DNA from: Chlamydiota bacterium
GTDB lineage: Bacteria; Actinomycetota; Thermoleophilia; Solirubrobacterales; Solirubrobacteraceae
DNA length: 40,078 bases
Direction of reading: 5' to 3'
Assembly (NCBI GenBank): GCA_903970125.1
Contig: CAJCHW010000181.1
Coordinates: forward strand, 1 to 40,078
Below are positions 24,372 through 33,250 of the stretch, piece after piece. The notes under the pieces were generated by a model. The model saw only the letters and a program-made list of their open reading frames with translations, had not been told where the DNA came from and searched no databases. Position numbers and translations under genes: made by a program. Positions within the stretch are counted from its first letter, which is position 1, and each line of letters begins with the position of its first letter.

Positions 24372-25712
24372 TCAGCGCGCCGAGGCAGGCACATAGTCGC
24401 GCTTGCGCACGCCCGTGTAGATCTGGCGCGGTCGCGCGATCCGCTGCTCGGGATCCTGCACCTGCTCAAGCCAGTTGGCCACCCACCCCGAGGTCCGGCC
24501 GATCGCGAACATCACAGGGAACATCTCGACTGGCAGCCCCAGCGCCTCATAGATCAGCCCGGAGTAGAAGTCCACGTTGGGGTAGAGCTTGTGGCTGATG
24601 AAGTACTCGTCCTCAAGCGCGATCCGCTCGAGCTCAAGCGCGACATCCAGCAGTGGGTTGCGGCGGCCCGTGACCGCAAAGACATCCTCGGCAGCTGACT
24701 TGATGATGAGCGCCCGCGGGTCGAAGTTCTTGTAGACGCGGTGGCCGAAGCCCATCAGGCGCTCCTTGCCTTGCTCGACGCCCTTCAGGAAGTCCGGAAT
24801 GTTCTCCTTGCGTTCGATTCGCTTCAACATCCGCAGCACAGCCTCATTGGCGCCGCCGTGCAGCGGGCCGTAGAGCGCGGCAACGCCACCGGCGACAGCC
24901 GAGTAGGGGTCAACCCGGGAGGAGCCCACCGCGCGCACGGCGGTTGTAGAGCAGTTCTGCTCGTGGTCGGCGTGGAGGATGAAGAGCACGTCCAGCGCCC
25001 GTTCCAGCCTCGGATCGGGGTGGTAGGTGAGCTCGGTCATCTTGTACATCATCGAAAGGAAGTTGCCCGCGTAGGAGAGCTCGTTGTCGGGGTATACGTA
25101 GGGCTGACCGCGGCTGTGGCGATAGGCAAACGCCGCGAGCGTCGGCACCTTGGCGATCAGCCGGATCGTCTGCAAATGGCGGATCTCTTGGTCATCGATC
25201 TGCGCGGCGTCCGGATAGAAGGTCGAAAGCGCACCCACCGAGCTCAGCAGCATCCCCATCGGGTGTGCGTCGTGGCGAAAGCCCTCCATAAAGCTCTTGA
25301 CGTTCTCGTGTACGAACGTATGCATCGTGATCTCATGGGTCCATGCATCCAACTGCGTGGGCGTTGGCAGCTCGCCGTGGATCAGCAGGTAGGCGACCTC
25401 CAGGTAGTTGGACTGCTCGGCGAGCTGCTCGATCGGATAGCCGCGGTACTCGAGGATGCCGGCATCCCCGTCGAGGTAAGTGACGGCGCTGCGACACGCG
25501 GCGACGTTCGCGTATCCCGGGTCGTAGGCCATAAGCCCGAAGTCATCATCGGTGACCTTGAGCTGGCGCAAATCGGTCGCGCGCACCGTGCCGTCCGTTA
25601 TCGGCAGCTCGTAGCTGCGACCGGTGCGGTTGTCGGTCACGGTCACCGACTCCCGAGGCGGGTCGCCCTGCGGGGTCGCCGCGGGAGCCTGGGTCTGACC
25701 GGTAGTGCTCAT
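24372..25712 (-). CDS. gltA: Citrate synthase
   Basis: It condenses oxaloacetate and acetyl-CoA. The protein has 446 residues from the ATG complementary to 25710-25712, with an excellent AGGAGG ribosome site 5 nt upstream. The catalytic triad is visible: His250 (LHADHEQN), His285 (GPLHGGANE) and Asp381 (YPNVDFYSG). GFGHRVYKNFDPRA binds substrate. The N-terminal domain (VTVTDNRTGRSYELPITDG) is the extra beta domain of type II, GltA-like enzymes. A CATAAT -10 candidate is on the minus strand at 25766-25771. The GT39-type gene ends 94 bp upstream on the same strand, so separate transcription is likely. Confidence 0.96.
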   Translation of the reverse strand: MSTTGQTQAPAATPQGDPPRESVTVTDNRTGRSYELPITDGTVRATDLRQLKVTDDDFGLMAYDPGYANVAACRSAVTYLDGDAGILEYRGYPIEQLAEQSNYLEVAYLLIHGELPTPTQLDAWTHEITMHTFVHENVKSFMEGFRHDAHPMGMLLSSVGALSTFYPDAAQIDDQEIRHLQTIRLIAKVPTLAAFAYRHSRGQPYVYPDNELSYAGNFLSMMYKMTELTYHPDPRLERALDVLFILHADHEQNCSTTAVRAVGSSRVDPYSAVAGGVAALYGPLHGGANEAVLRMLKRIERKENIPDFLKGVEQGKERLMGFGHRVYKNFDPRALIIKSAAEDVFAVTGRRNPLLDVALELERIALEDEYFISHKLYPNVDFYSGLIYEALGLPVEMFPVMFAIGRTSGWVANWLEQVQDPEQRIARPRQIYTGVRKRDYVPASAR

Positions 25713-25765
25713 GCTGCCTCCTGTCGGCTGGCTGGGGACGTGAACCCGGCGAAGTCCACGCAAGG

Positions 25766-25771
25766 ATTATG
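25766..25771 (-). promoter_or_regulatory. -10-like box of gltA
   Basis: The minus-strand hexamer CATAAT lies about 53 bp upstream of the ATG. It is compatible with a normal leader carrying the AGGAGG site. No convincing -35 box is seen 17 bp upstream. Confidence 0.3.
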
Positions 25772-25806
25772 CGACAAGGCGCCGCCAAACGTAGCGGCAG
25801 TGTTCT

Positions 25807-27738
25807 CTAGCGGGGATGAAGGTCTTCGGCGGATTGCAGCTGCCACAGCGTTCCCCGCGAGACCCCGGCGTCCGAGGAGATATCGCTGCCGTTGTGGCGG
25901 ACCCATTCCACCGGCGCCGAGCAGTCCGCGTTGGTCGCTTTGGGGGCCGTACACGGGCCCGTCAGAACGGCATATCGGACCCTTCCGTTAGCGACCAACG
26001 CGTGCAGGCGCGATGGCGTGACGATCACGTGTCCTTCCACGGTCGTGAGCGCCAGGACCGGCTGGGCATCGTGTAGGACCAGGGCGCCCATTCGCGTGGC
26101 GGCGTCGTAGGCGGTCTCGTAGTAGGCCGATCGCTTGTGCGCGGTCAGGTATGAGCTCATCCGGTCAAGCTGGGTCTTTGGCAGACCGCCCAGAACGTTG
26201 CCGTCGGAGGCGTTTTCGTTGACCGCCCCGAGAGCGGCAGAAAGCGGGCTCGCGAGTACACAGCACAGCAGGGGCAAGAACGCCAGCTTGTGCACCACAG
26301 GCGCTGCGCTCAGCGCCAGCGCAAGCACTGCGGCACCCGCGATGATCCACCAGACGGCGCTGGTCCCGTAGAGCAGGCGCTCCGTGTAGGCGACAACCAC
26401 AAGCGCTACGAGCCCAAGCCACAGCGACCGGCCGAGGTTGCGCTGCGCGGTCACCCACGCGACCCCCACACCCACCATCGCCGCGGCTGCCGGCGTAAAC
26501 GCCTCGGTGTAGCGCGGATGCAGGCGCGGCAGGTCGCTGAACAGCACGACCCCCTCCGCGAGCCAGAGCAAAAGGCCCGCGAGCACGGCCCGGCGAACCT
26601 GTCCCTGCATCCCCGGCCGCTGATCTGCTCCGCGCGCAGACGGCGGGGCCGGCCCCGCGGCGACAGCCTGCCTGGGCGCGCCGCCGCGGCCTCGCCGGCC
26701 CCACGCAAGCAGCCCCGCGGGGATGCCCAGCAGCAGGCCCACCAGCGCCTCCAGCCCCAGCCGCTGTCCCGACAGGGGCCCGAAGCGCACGAGCAGGCGC
26801 GTGGGCGACGGCGCGGTGATCGGAATCGCGTTGCGCTGCGATTCGGTGGCGTGGGGGTAGCGCTTGGTGGCTTCGAAGTACCCCGTGTGGCCTTCGATCC
26901 CGTTGACACCTCTGAGGCGATCCACGCCGTTGAAGACGAACGCGGCGTCCCAGGGACTGCCGTTGGTCGAACCCACGGCGTACGGCTGGCTGTGCGCGGG
27001 CACGAGCAGCGTCACGGTCAACCACGAGAGCGTCACCGCCACGTACACCGCGCCACCGCCGAGCAGGAACCTCAGCCGCCCCCGCGGTAGGCCAAGCAGT
27101 GCGATCAGCGCCAGCGGCGCCAACGCCAGCCAGCTCTCGGTGAGTTTGACGTTGAACGCGATCCCCATTGCAGCGGCGGCCAAGAGCAGCCAGCGACCGT
27201 GTCCGGTTGCGACGGCCCGCACCACCAAGCACAGGGCGAGCACGGTCAACGCCATCATGATCGCGTCGGTGGTGTCACTGCGCGCGGTGATCACCTCAAT
27301 TGGCATCACCGCCAGCGCGGCCGCGGAGCCAAGGCCCGCCCGCGGTCCGAACGCCGCTCGCACGGCGAGGTACAGAAGCGCCGCGGCCACGGCGCCCGCG
27401 AGCGCCTCGGGTAACCTGATCGTGGTCAAGGAGAAGCCGAAGAGCTTGCTGAAGACCACTGCCGGCCACAGATCCAGCGGTGGCTTGTCCAGCGAGACGC
27501 CTCCGCCGGGCTCAAGTGCGCCGAAGAGGAAGTTGTGCCAGGAGAGGCCCATCGAGCGGATTGCGGAGTCGTAATAGGGGTCGCTGACCACCTTTCCAAG
27601 GTGTACGACGCGCAGCACGACAGCGCCCGCCACGATTGCTGCGAGCGCCAGGCCCTCCGCCAGCGCCAGGCCCTTTGCCCGGGCAGGCCGGCCGGCACCT
27701 CGCTTCAGGCGGTCGCTCAGAGCGCCTTCAGAACCCAT
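25807..27738 (-). CDS. Membrane glycosyltransferase, GT39/PMT-like (YkcB type)
   Basis: The protein has 643 residues from the ATG complementary to 27736-27738; the longer frame overlaps the upstream lipoprotein gene. After a first membrane helix (LALAAIVAGAVVLRVVHLG) comes KVVSDPYYDSAIRSMGLSW, with the acidic lumenal-loop Asp expected for polyprenyl-phosphate-sugar-dependent transferases. Then GGGVSLDKPPLDLWPAVV follows, the DKPPL signature of YkcA/YkcB-like PMT_2 proteins. About ten further hydrophobic helices and a C-terminal extracytoplasmic domain of some 150 residues complete it. It probably moves a sugar from a lipid carrier to a surface acceptor. Its start overlaps the end of the lipoprotein gene by 22 bp, implying coupled translation. 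Confidence 0.85.
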   Translation of the reverse strand: MGSEGALSDRLKRGAGRPARAKGLALAEGLALAAIVAGAVVLRVVHLGKVVSDPYYDSAIRSMGLSWHNFLFGALEPGGGVSLDKPPLDLWPAVVFSKLFGFSLTTIRLPEALAGAVAAALLYLAVRAAFGPRAGLGSAAALAVMPIEVITARSDTTDAIMMALTVLALCLVVRAVATGHGRWLLLAAAAMGIAFNVKLTESWLALAPLALIALLGLPRGRLRFLLGGGAVYVAVTLSWLTVTLLVPAHSQPYAVGSTNGSPWDAAFVFNGVDRLRGVNGIEGHTGYFEATKRYPHATESQRNAIPITAPSPTRLLVRFGPLSGQRLGLEALVGLLLGIPAGLLAWGRRGRGGAPRQAVAAGPAPPSARGADQRPGMQGQVRRAVLAGLLLWLAEGVVLFSDLPRLHPRYTEAFTPAAAAMVGVGVAWVTAQRNLGRSLWLGLVALVVVAYTERLLYGTSAVWWIIAGAAVLALALSAAPVVHKLAFLPLLCCVLASPLSAALGAVNENASDGNVLGGLPKTQLDRMSSYLTAHKRSAYYETAYDAATRMGALVLHDAQPVLALTTVEGHVIVTPSRLHALVANGRVRYAVLTGPCTAPKATNADCSAPVEWVRHNGSDISSDAGVSRGTLWQLQSAEDLHPR

Positions 27739-28373
27739 ACCGTCAGCGTTTCGCCCTCCCAGCCGCCGAGGTGAAACGAGCCGACTTTGTACTGCTTGCC
27801 CGCGATCGTGGCCGATCCCGAGCTCGGCAGCTTGACTTTTGCGGCCGCCGGCAGCGACGTGCGCACCTGTCCTGAGCTGCCGCGAACCACCGCTTGGGCG
27901 CCGAGATAGCGGCCTATCAGCCTGACGAAGCCCACGACATCCTGGACGCACACCAAGAGCGAGCCGAGCGTGCGACCGTGGTAGCGCAACGCGCGCGTGA
28001 CCGGCGCGACTACGAAGGCGCCGTTGCTGTTCCAGACCGTGTTGATCAACGCCCGCCCGCCTGCGATCACGCTGATGCGCGTGATGTGCAGGATGTGGTT
28101 GTGAGTCATCAGCCGCTGCGCATAGGCCTGCGCTGCAGCCAGTTCACCGCGGCCGAGCTGCGCGAGCAGCGTCTGGTTGCCTGCGACGAACGCAAGATCG
28201 CTGTACGCGCGGTGGCCGTTGATCTCGTTGCCGTAGATGCGCTCGGCGCCGGTGACGACGCCGTCGATCGCGGGCGGGCCGGCTGCGGACCCCGCGGCTT
28301 GGCCCGGTCCCCCGGCGCCGCACGCCGCCAGTGCAACCACGACGCACGCGATCGCGATCGCAGGCTGGCCCAT
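27717..28373 (-). CDS. Lipoprotein with Cache-like sensor domain
   Basis: The protein has 218 residues from the ATG complementary to 28371-28373. The N-terminus is a lipoprotein signal with lipobox LAAC, the modified residue being Cys18. The body (GNQTLLAQLGRGELAAAQAYAQRL, HILHITRISVIAGGRALINTV, GRTLGSLLVCVQDVVGFVRLIGRYLGAQ) has the helix-strand order of an extracellular Cache/PAS-like domain. No kinase or methyl-accepting domain is attached. It lies 25 bp after the PfkB gene and overlaps the glycosyltransferase gene, so the three are likely co-transcribed. The Cache assignment is by pattern only. Confidence 0.65.
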   Translation of the reverse strand: MGQPAIAIACVVVALAACGAGGPGQAAGSAAGPPAIDGVVTGAERIYGNEINGHRAYSDLAFVAGNQTLLAQLGRGELAAAQAYAQRLMTHNHILHITRISVIAGGRALINTVWNSNGAFVVAPVTRALRYHGRTLGSLLVCVQDVVGFVRLIGRYLGAQAVVRGSSGQVRTSLPAAAKVKLPSSGSATIAGKQYKVGSFHLGGWEGETLTVWVLKAL

Positions 28374-28398
28374 GGTGGCGATTGGCCCAGGTGCGCCG

Positions 28399-29382
28399 TC
28401 AGGAACTGGCGTTGAACGCTGGAAGCGGCGCTGGATCGCCATGCGCCTGATCGCGCAGCGGCAGCTCGGTCAGGCTGAATTGTGTCAGCCGGTGCAGCTC
28501 GGCGACACGCGCTGCGATCTCGTCTGCCCGCAGCCGCTGGACACGCTCGGTGCCGAACTCTTCGACGTTGAACGACGCCAGCGTGGTACCGCAGACCATC
28601 GCCTGGCGCAGCACCTCATCTGAGAAATGGCCCTCCGAGTGTGTGGCCAGGTAGCCCACGAAACCGCCCGCGAAGGTATCTCCCGCACCCGTCGGGTCGA
28701 CCACGGTCTCCAACGGAAACGCGGGCAGCGAGAAAAAGCCGTCGGCTGTGACCAAGGCGGCCCCGTACTCGCCCTGCTTGCCCACGACCGCTTTCGGGCC
28801 CCAGCCGAGCACCTCCTGTGCGGCGCTGAGAAGGTTGGGCCTGCCAGTGAGCTGGCGCAGCTCGGCGTCGTTGAGGATCACACAGTCGACCTCCTTGATC
28901 GCGGCCTGGAGCGAGTCCTTGGCCGCGTCGATCCAGAGGTTCATCGAGTCCAGCGCCACCATCCGTGCGTGCGGCAGCTGCGCGCGCACCGCCCGCTGCA
29001 GATCGGGCTGGATGTTGCCCAGAAAAAGCACTTCACTGGCGCGTGAGGCGTCGCTGAGCTTGGGCTCGAAGCCCTCGAAGACCCCCAGCTGGGTGTCCAA
29101 GGTCTCGCGCGAGTTCAGATCCCAGCCGTAGTCCCCGCGCCAGAAGAAGGTCTTGCCGCCGGCCACGCGCTCGATGTCGGACACGTCCACGCCACGCCGG
29201 CGGAGCACGTCCATCTCGGCCTCGCCGAAGTCCTCGCCCACGCAGCCGACCACGTGTACGGCGTCAAAGAAGGACGCGGCGAGCGCAAAATGCACCGACG
29301 TACCACCGAGCATGCGCTCGCGTTCGCCGAATGGCGTGCGCACCGAATCAAAGGCGATTGACCCCGTTACCGTGATTGGCAT
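28399..29382 (-). CDS. PfkB-family carbohydrate/nucleoside kinase
   Basis: The protein has 327 residues. The second PfkB signature, DPTGAGDTFAGGFVGYLA, carries the catalytic Asp and anion hole. The N-terminal TGSIAFDSVRTPFGE and MLGGTSVHFALAASFF correspond to the substrate-binding region and first Gly-rich motif. ILNDAELRQLTG and VVGKQGEYGA are also typical. Phosphorylation of a sugar or nucleoside is expected; the MLGGTSVHFA form occurs in poorly characterised PfkB proteins, so the substrate is left open. It is first of a putative operon with the lipoprotein and GT39 genes and divergent from the helicase gene. Confidence 0.9.
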   Translation of the reverse strand: MPITVTGSIAFDSVRTPFGERERMLGGTSVHFALAASFFDAVHVVGCVGEDFGEAEMDVLRRRGVDVSDIERVAGGKTFFWRGDYGWDLNSRETLDTQLGVFEGFEPKLSDASRASEVLFLGNIQPDLQRAVRAQLPHARMVALDSMNLWIDAAKDSLQAAIKEVDCVILNDAELRQLTGRPNLLSAAQEVLGWGPKAVVGKQGEYGAALVTADGFFSLPAFPLETVVDPTGAGDTFAGGFVGYLATHSEGHFSDEVLRQAMVCGTTLASFNVEEFGTERVQRLRADEIAARVAELHRLTQFSLTELPLRDQAHGDPAPLPAFNASS

Positions 29383-29390
29383 ACGCGCGC

Positions 29391-29396
29391 ACGATA
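29391..29396 (-). promoter_or_regulatory. -10-like box of the PfkB operon
   Basis: The minus-strand hexamer TATCGT ends 8 nt before the ATG at 29382. It shares a 71-bp intergenic region with the divergent box at 29439-29444. Confidence 0.4.
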
Positions 29397-29438
29397 GCCA
29401 CAGACTCCGCTCAGGCGTCGCGCGCCCCGCTGGGCACG

Positions 29439-29444
29439 TAAGCT
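29439..29444 (+). promoter_or_regulatory. -10-like box of the DEAD-box helicase gene
   Basis: TAAGCT ends 9 nt before the ATG at 29454, and no ribosome site is seen in the intervening CGTGGATAA. Confidence 0.4.
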
Positions 29445-29453
29445 CGTGGATAA

Positions 29454-30893
29454 ATGACCAAGACCTTTGCCGAACTGGGCCTCTCGGAGCAGACGCTTAA
29501 AGCGCTTGAGGATGTGGGCTATCAGAGCCCCAGTCCGATCCAGGAGCAGGCGATCCCGCCTCTGCTCGGGGGCCGCGACGTGATTGGCCAGGCCCAGACG
29601 GGCACGGGCAAGACAGCCGCATTTGCCCTGCCGATCGTCGAATACGTCCAGCACGATCTCGCCGAGGTGCAAGCACTCGTGCTCACACCCACGCGCGAGC
29701 TGTGCATCCAGGTCACTCAGGCGATCCGGGTGTACGGCGCAACGCACAATGTCAACGTCGTCGCTGTCTTCGGTGGCGCCCCGATCCGCACACAGGAGGC
29801 CCAGCTGCGGGCAGGGGGCCAGGTGGTCGTGGGCACAGTTGGTCGCGTGCTTGACCTAGTCACGCGCGGCTCGCTCGTGCTCCACGACTGTCGCTTCGTG
29901 GTCTTGGACGAGGCCGACGAGATGCTCGACCTGGGCTTTTTGGAGGATGTGGAGAAGATCCTTGGGCGCACCCCCAACGGCCGCCAGACGGCGCTGTTCT
30001 CCGCGACCGTGCCCACCGAGATCCGCGCGCTTGCCGACCGCTACCTCTACGAGCCCCTGGTGGTGAAGGTGGAGGCGCCCACGCTGACGATCGACACCGT
30101 CGAGCAGTTTGCCCTGACCGTGGGCGCGGCGCAAAAGGAAGCCAAGCTCGTTGAGGTTCTGCGTGCTGAGCGCCCCGAGCAGGCGATCGTATTCGTGCGC
30201 ACCAAGATGCGCTGCGAGCGACTGTTTCGCACGCTGCGCGACCAGGGCGTCGACGTGCGGGCGCTGCACGGTGACATGACCCAGGGCGCGCGCGACGGCG
30301 TGATGCTGGCGTTCAAGAGCGGGCGCTTGCCGCTGCTCGTGGCCACCGACGTCGCCGCCCGCGGGCTGGACATCTCGACGGTCACGCATGTGATCAACTT
30401 CGATGTGCCCGTGAGTCCGGACGTATACGTCCATCGCATCGGGCGCACTGGCCGCATCGGGCGCTCGGGCCGAGCGATCACCTTCGTCGAGCCCCGCCAG
30501 GAGCACGCCTTGGAGGCGATCGTGCGCCATATTGGCATGGACATCGTGCCCTGGACCGAGGGCGCTCACACGGACGCGGCACCGATGAAAGCCCCGCCGC
30601 GCCGCCACGAGAAACCGCAGGTGGCGCGGGCCGCCGACGAGCCCAAGCAGCGGCTGGTGATCTCCGGTGGCCGTGCCGCAGGGATAGACGTGGCGGCGCT
30701 CGTGGGGGCGATCACGCACGCCACGGGCCTCGATGGCGAGGCGGTCAGCGACGTGCGCGTGCTCGAGCGTTTTTCGCTGTTGAGCGTGCCCGCCGCCGAG
30801 GCCGCGCGGGTGATTGAGGCACTCGATGGCACGACGGTGCGAGAGCGCACTGTCAGCGTCGAGCCGCTGGCCCTCGGTCAGCCCGCCGACTGA
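29454..30893 (+). CDS. DEAD-box RNA helicase with DbpA/CsdA-type RNA-binding tail
   Basis: The protein has 479 residues. It unwinds or remodels RNA using ATP. Q motif (TFAELGLSEQTLKALEDVGY, SPIQEQAIP), Walker A AQTGTGKT, PTRELCIQV, DEAD (VVLDEADEMLDLGF), SAT, VATDVAARGLDI and HRIGRTGRIGR are all present. Motif Ib reads GTVGRVLD where GTPGR is usual. The C-terminal 75 residues after a charged linker (LVISGGRAAGIDVAALVGAI, RVLERFSLLSVP, TTVRERTVSVEP) match the small RRM-like DbpA domain that targets ribosomal or structured RNA. Ribosome assembly or cold adaptation is the likely role. Confidence 0.93.
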   Translation: MTKTFAELGLSEQTLKALEDVGYQSPSPIQEQAIPPLLGGRDVIGQAQTGTGKTAAFALPIVEYVQHDLAEVQALVLTPTRELCIQVTQAIRVYGATHNVNVVAVFGGAPIRTQEAQLRAGGQVVVGTVGRVLDLVTRGSLVLHDCRFVVLDEADEMLDLGFLEDVEKILGRTPNGRQTALFSATVPTEIRALADRYLYEPLVVKVEAPTLTIDTVEQFALTVGAAQKEAKLVEVLRAERPEQAIVFVRTKMRCERLFRTLRDQGVDVRALHGDMTQGARDGVMLAFKSGRLPLLVATDVAARGLDISTVTHVINFDVPVSPDVYVHRIGRTGRIGRSGRAITFVEPRQEHALEAIVRHIGMDIVPWTEGAHTDAAPMKAPPRRHEKPQVARAADEPKQRLVISGGRAAGIDVAALVGAITHATGLDGEAVSDVRVLERFSLLSVPAAEAARVIEALDGTTVRERTVSVEPLALGQPAD

Positions 30894-30909
30894 GCACCCG
30901 CCGGCAAAG

Positions 30910-30937
30910 GATCGGACTATCATCGGGGGGTCCGATC
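30910..30937. promoter_or_regulatory. Inverted repeat bracketing a -10-like box before the aldehyde dehydrogenase gene
   Basis: GATCGGAC (30910-30917) and GTCCGATC (30930-30937) are perfect 8-bp inverted half-sites with a 12-base spacer. The spacer begins with TATCAT (30918-30923), a TANNNT -10 candidate. Transcription from it would give a leader of about 58 nt containing the strong ribosome site. This is the geometry of a repressor operator sitting on a promoter. Confidence 0.5.
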
Positions 30938-30987
30938 AGATGACCCGGACGTGCAAAGCACTGCTGATGCAGGCGGAAGGAGTGTCC

Positions 30988-32613
30988 ATGCGGACCGACC
31001 AGATGGCGGACATGGCGACATCGGATCTCAACGGTGTCACGGAGCTGACGGTGCCAGTCGGCGTTGAACAGGAGCCACAGCCGGCGCAACCCGCGCCGCG
31101 GGCAAGCGAGATCAGCGTCGAAAACCCAGCAACGGGTGGGGTGATCGGCACCATCCCCAACATCGACGATGCGCAGCTGGCTGAGCTCGCCAAGCGCGGC
31201 CGCGAGGCCCAGCCGGGTTGGCAGGCGATGGGCTTTGAGGGCCGCGGTCAGGTGCTCAAGCGCGCGCAGAAGTGGGTTGTCGACAACGCTGACCGCGTGA
31301 TCTCGACGATCGTGGAGGAGACTGGCAAGACCTACGAGGACGCCCAGCTGGCCGAGTATCTCTACGCCGCCAACTCCTTCGGCTTCTGGGCGAAGATGGC
31401 GCCGAAGTACCTCGCCGAGGAACACGTCTCCTCCAGCCAGATCCTGGTCAAGGGCAAGCGCCTGCGCCTGCGTTACCGCCCGCTTGGCCTGATCGGCGTG
31501 ATCGGCCCCTGGAACTATCCCCTGACCAACTCTTTCGGCGACTGCATCCCGGCGCTTGCCGCCGGCAACAGCGTGATTCTCAAGCCCTCCTCGCTGACGC
31601 CTTTCACTTCCCTGCTGATGGCCGAGTGTTTGGCCGAGTGCGGCTTGCCCGAGAACGTCTTTCAGGTGGCCACGGGCAGTGGCGGTACCGGCGCTGCCCT
31701 GGTCGAGCTGGTGGACATGATCATGTTCACCGGCTCAACCGAGGTCGGCCGCAAGATCGCCGAAGGTGCCGCCAAGCGGTTGATCCCAAGTTCGCTTGAG
31801 CTCGGTGGCAAAGACCCCATGATCGTGCTCGCCGATGCCGATATCGAGCGCGCGGCGAACTTCGCGACGTACTACTCGATGCAGAACGCCGGCCAGACGT
31901 GTATCTCGATCGAGCGCGCATACGTCGAGGAGGGTGTCTACGACGACTTCGTGCGTCGGGTCTCCGAGAAGGTGCGCGCGCTGCGCGTGGGACCGCCGTC
32001 GGGACCGGGCTCCGTCGAGGTTGGGGCGATCACTTTTCCCGACCAGATCGCGACGATTTCAGACCAGATCGAGGATGCCGTAGCCAAGGGCGCGCGTCTC
32101 ATGACAGGCGGCCAGCAGCCCCTGACAGTAGGCGCCGACGGCAAGGGGGGACGCTTCTTTGAGCCGACTGTGCTCGCCGACGCGGACCACACGATGAAGG
32201 TCATGACCGAGGAGACCTTCGGGCCGGTGCTGCCTGTGATGAAGGTCCGCGACGCCGAGGAGGCCGTGCGGCTGGCCAACGACTCCCCCTACGGGCTGGG
32301 CGCGTCGATCTTCACGCGCGATGTCCGCCGCGGTGAAGCGCTTGCCTCCCGGGTGCATGCCGGCGCGACGAATGTAAACGACGCGCTCATCAACTACACC
32401 GTGCTCGAGCTTCCCATGAGTGGGCAGAAGGAATCCGGACCCGGCCAGCGCCACGGAGCCGGTGGAATCCGCAAGTACTGCGCGCAGCAGGCGATGGTCG
32501 TGACGTCGCTGTATGCGCCCAAGCGTGAACCGCACATGTACCCGTACCGGGCGAGCATGACGCGCCTGATGGGGCTGTTCTTCAAGCTTCTATATGGGCG
32601 GGGCCGCCGCTGA
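30988..32613 (+). CDS. Aldehyde dehydrogenase, succinate-semialdehyde (GabD2) type
   Basis: It oxidises an aldehyde to the acid with NAD(P)+. The protein has 541 residues from ATG 30988, which has GGAAGGAG 7 nt upstream; longer starts lack this. The catalytic Cys305 (NAGQTCISIERAYV) and general-base Glu271 (LELGGKDPMIV) are present, with IGPWNYPLTNSFGD and MFTGSTEVGRKIA in the cofactor region and FGPVLPVMKV later. CISIER and a C-terminal extension ending RLMGLFFKLLYGRGRR resemble mycobacterial GabD2. The tail is amphipathic and basic and may touch the membrane. A role feeding succinate into the TCA cycle is plausible but the substrate is not proven. Confidence 0.88.
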   Translation: MRTDQMADMATSDLNGVTELTVPVGVEQEPQPAQPAPRASEISVENPATGGVIGTIPNIDDAQLAELAKRGREAQPGWQAMGFEGRGQVLKRAQKWVVDNADRVISTIVEETGKTYEDAQLAEYLYAANSFGFWAKMAPKYLAEEHVSSSQILVKGKRLRLRYRPLGLIGVIGPWNYPLTNSFGDCIPALAAGNSVILKPSSLTPFTSLLMAECLAECGLPENVFQVATGSGGTGAALVELVDMIMFTGSTEVGRKIAEGAAKRLIPSSLELGGKDPMIVLADADIERAANFATYYSMQNAGQTCISIERAYVEEGVYDDFVRRVSEKVRALRVGPPSGPGSVEVGAITFPDQIATISDQIEDAVAKGARLMTGGQQPLTVGADGKGGRFFEPTVLADADHTMKVMTEETFGPVLPVMKVRDAEEAVRLANDSPYGLGASIFTRDVRRGEALASRVHAGATNVNDALINYTVLELPMSGQKESGPGQRHGAGGIRKYCAQQAMVVTSLYAPKREPHMYPYRASMTRLMGLFFKLLYGRGRR

Positions 32614-33250
32614 GTGCCACGCCCAGGATCCCTTCGAGCGCACCGATGGTGCTCGCGGGATCGGTGTGGTGGACGGTGGCCATCCCGAGCGCCTTGGCGG
32701 GGGGGAGGTTGTGCGGCAGGTCGTCGACGTAGACGCAGTGCTCCGGCGCCACGCCGGCCCGCTGCGCGCCGAGTTCATACATCGCCGGCGCGGGCTTGCG
32801 CATTCCCTCCTCGGCCGAGACCACGACGCCGTCAAAGATTTCGCCAAAGAGCTCGTGGGGGTAGCGGTGAACGCCCCAGGAGTTCGAGATCAAGCCCGTG
32901 CGGATGCCCGCGGCGTGTGCCAGCCGCACCGCTTCGATCATCGCGGTCTCGGGCTCCACCCCGGCCATCAGGCCGTCGATCAGGCCATCGGGGGCCACAC
33001 TCAAGAGCGCCGCAAGAGCGGGCTCAAACTCGACCTCGGAGATCTCACCGGTCTCAAGTGCAACGAGCAGGTCGCGGAACTCGCCGTCGGCCCTGAAGCG
33101 GTTGCCCAGTGCCTCGAAGTCGATCTGCTCGCGCAGACAGTAGGCGTGAAACGAGACGAACAGGTTGGTCGTGAGCACGCCGCCCCAATCGACGAGCAGT
33201 CCGGTGCGCTCGTTGGGGGCGCCATCCATCGGTTCAGTCGAGCTCGCCAC
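32582..33250 (-). CDS. HAD-superfamily hydrolase, epoxide-hydrolase-N/ACAD10-like
   Basis: The protein has 222 residues. Motif I is LLVDWGGVLTTNL: the nucleophile Asp21 is present, but the second Asp of DxD is Gly, as in the N-terminal phosphatase-like domain of soluble epoxide hydrolase and related HAD-IA proteins. Motif II is GLISNSWG, the Lys is in GMRKPAPAMY, and motif IV is VYVDDLPHNL. A helical cap fills about 35-110. The start overlaps the APH kinase stop by 17 bp, so the two are translated together. At its 3' end it overlaps the convergent aldehyde dehydrogenase gene by 32 bp. Hydrolysis of a phosphorylated product of the kinase is an attractive inference. Confidence 0.87.
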   Translation of the reverse strand: MASSTEPMDGAPNERTGLLVDWGGVLTTNLFVSFHAYCLREQIDFEALGNRFRADGEFRDLLVALETGEISEVEFEPALAALLSVAPDGLIDGLMAGVEPETAMIEAVRLAHAAGIRTGLISNSWGVHRYPHELFGEIFDGVVVSAEEGMRKPAPAMYELGAQRAGVAPEHCVYVDDLPHNLPPAKALGMATVHHTDPASTIGALEGILGVALSGGPAHIEA

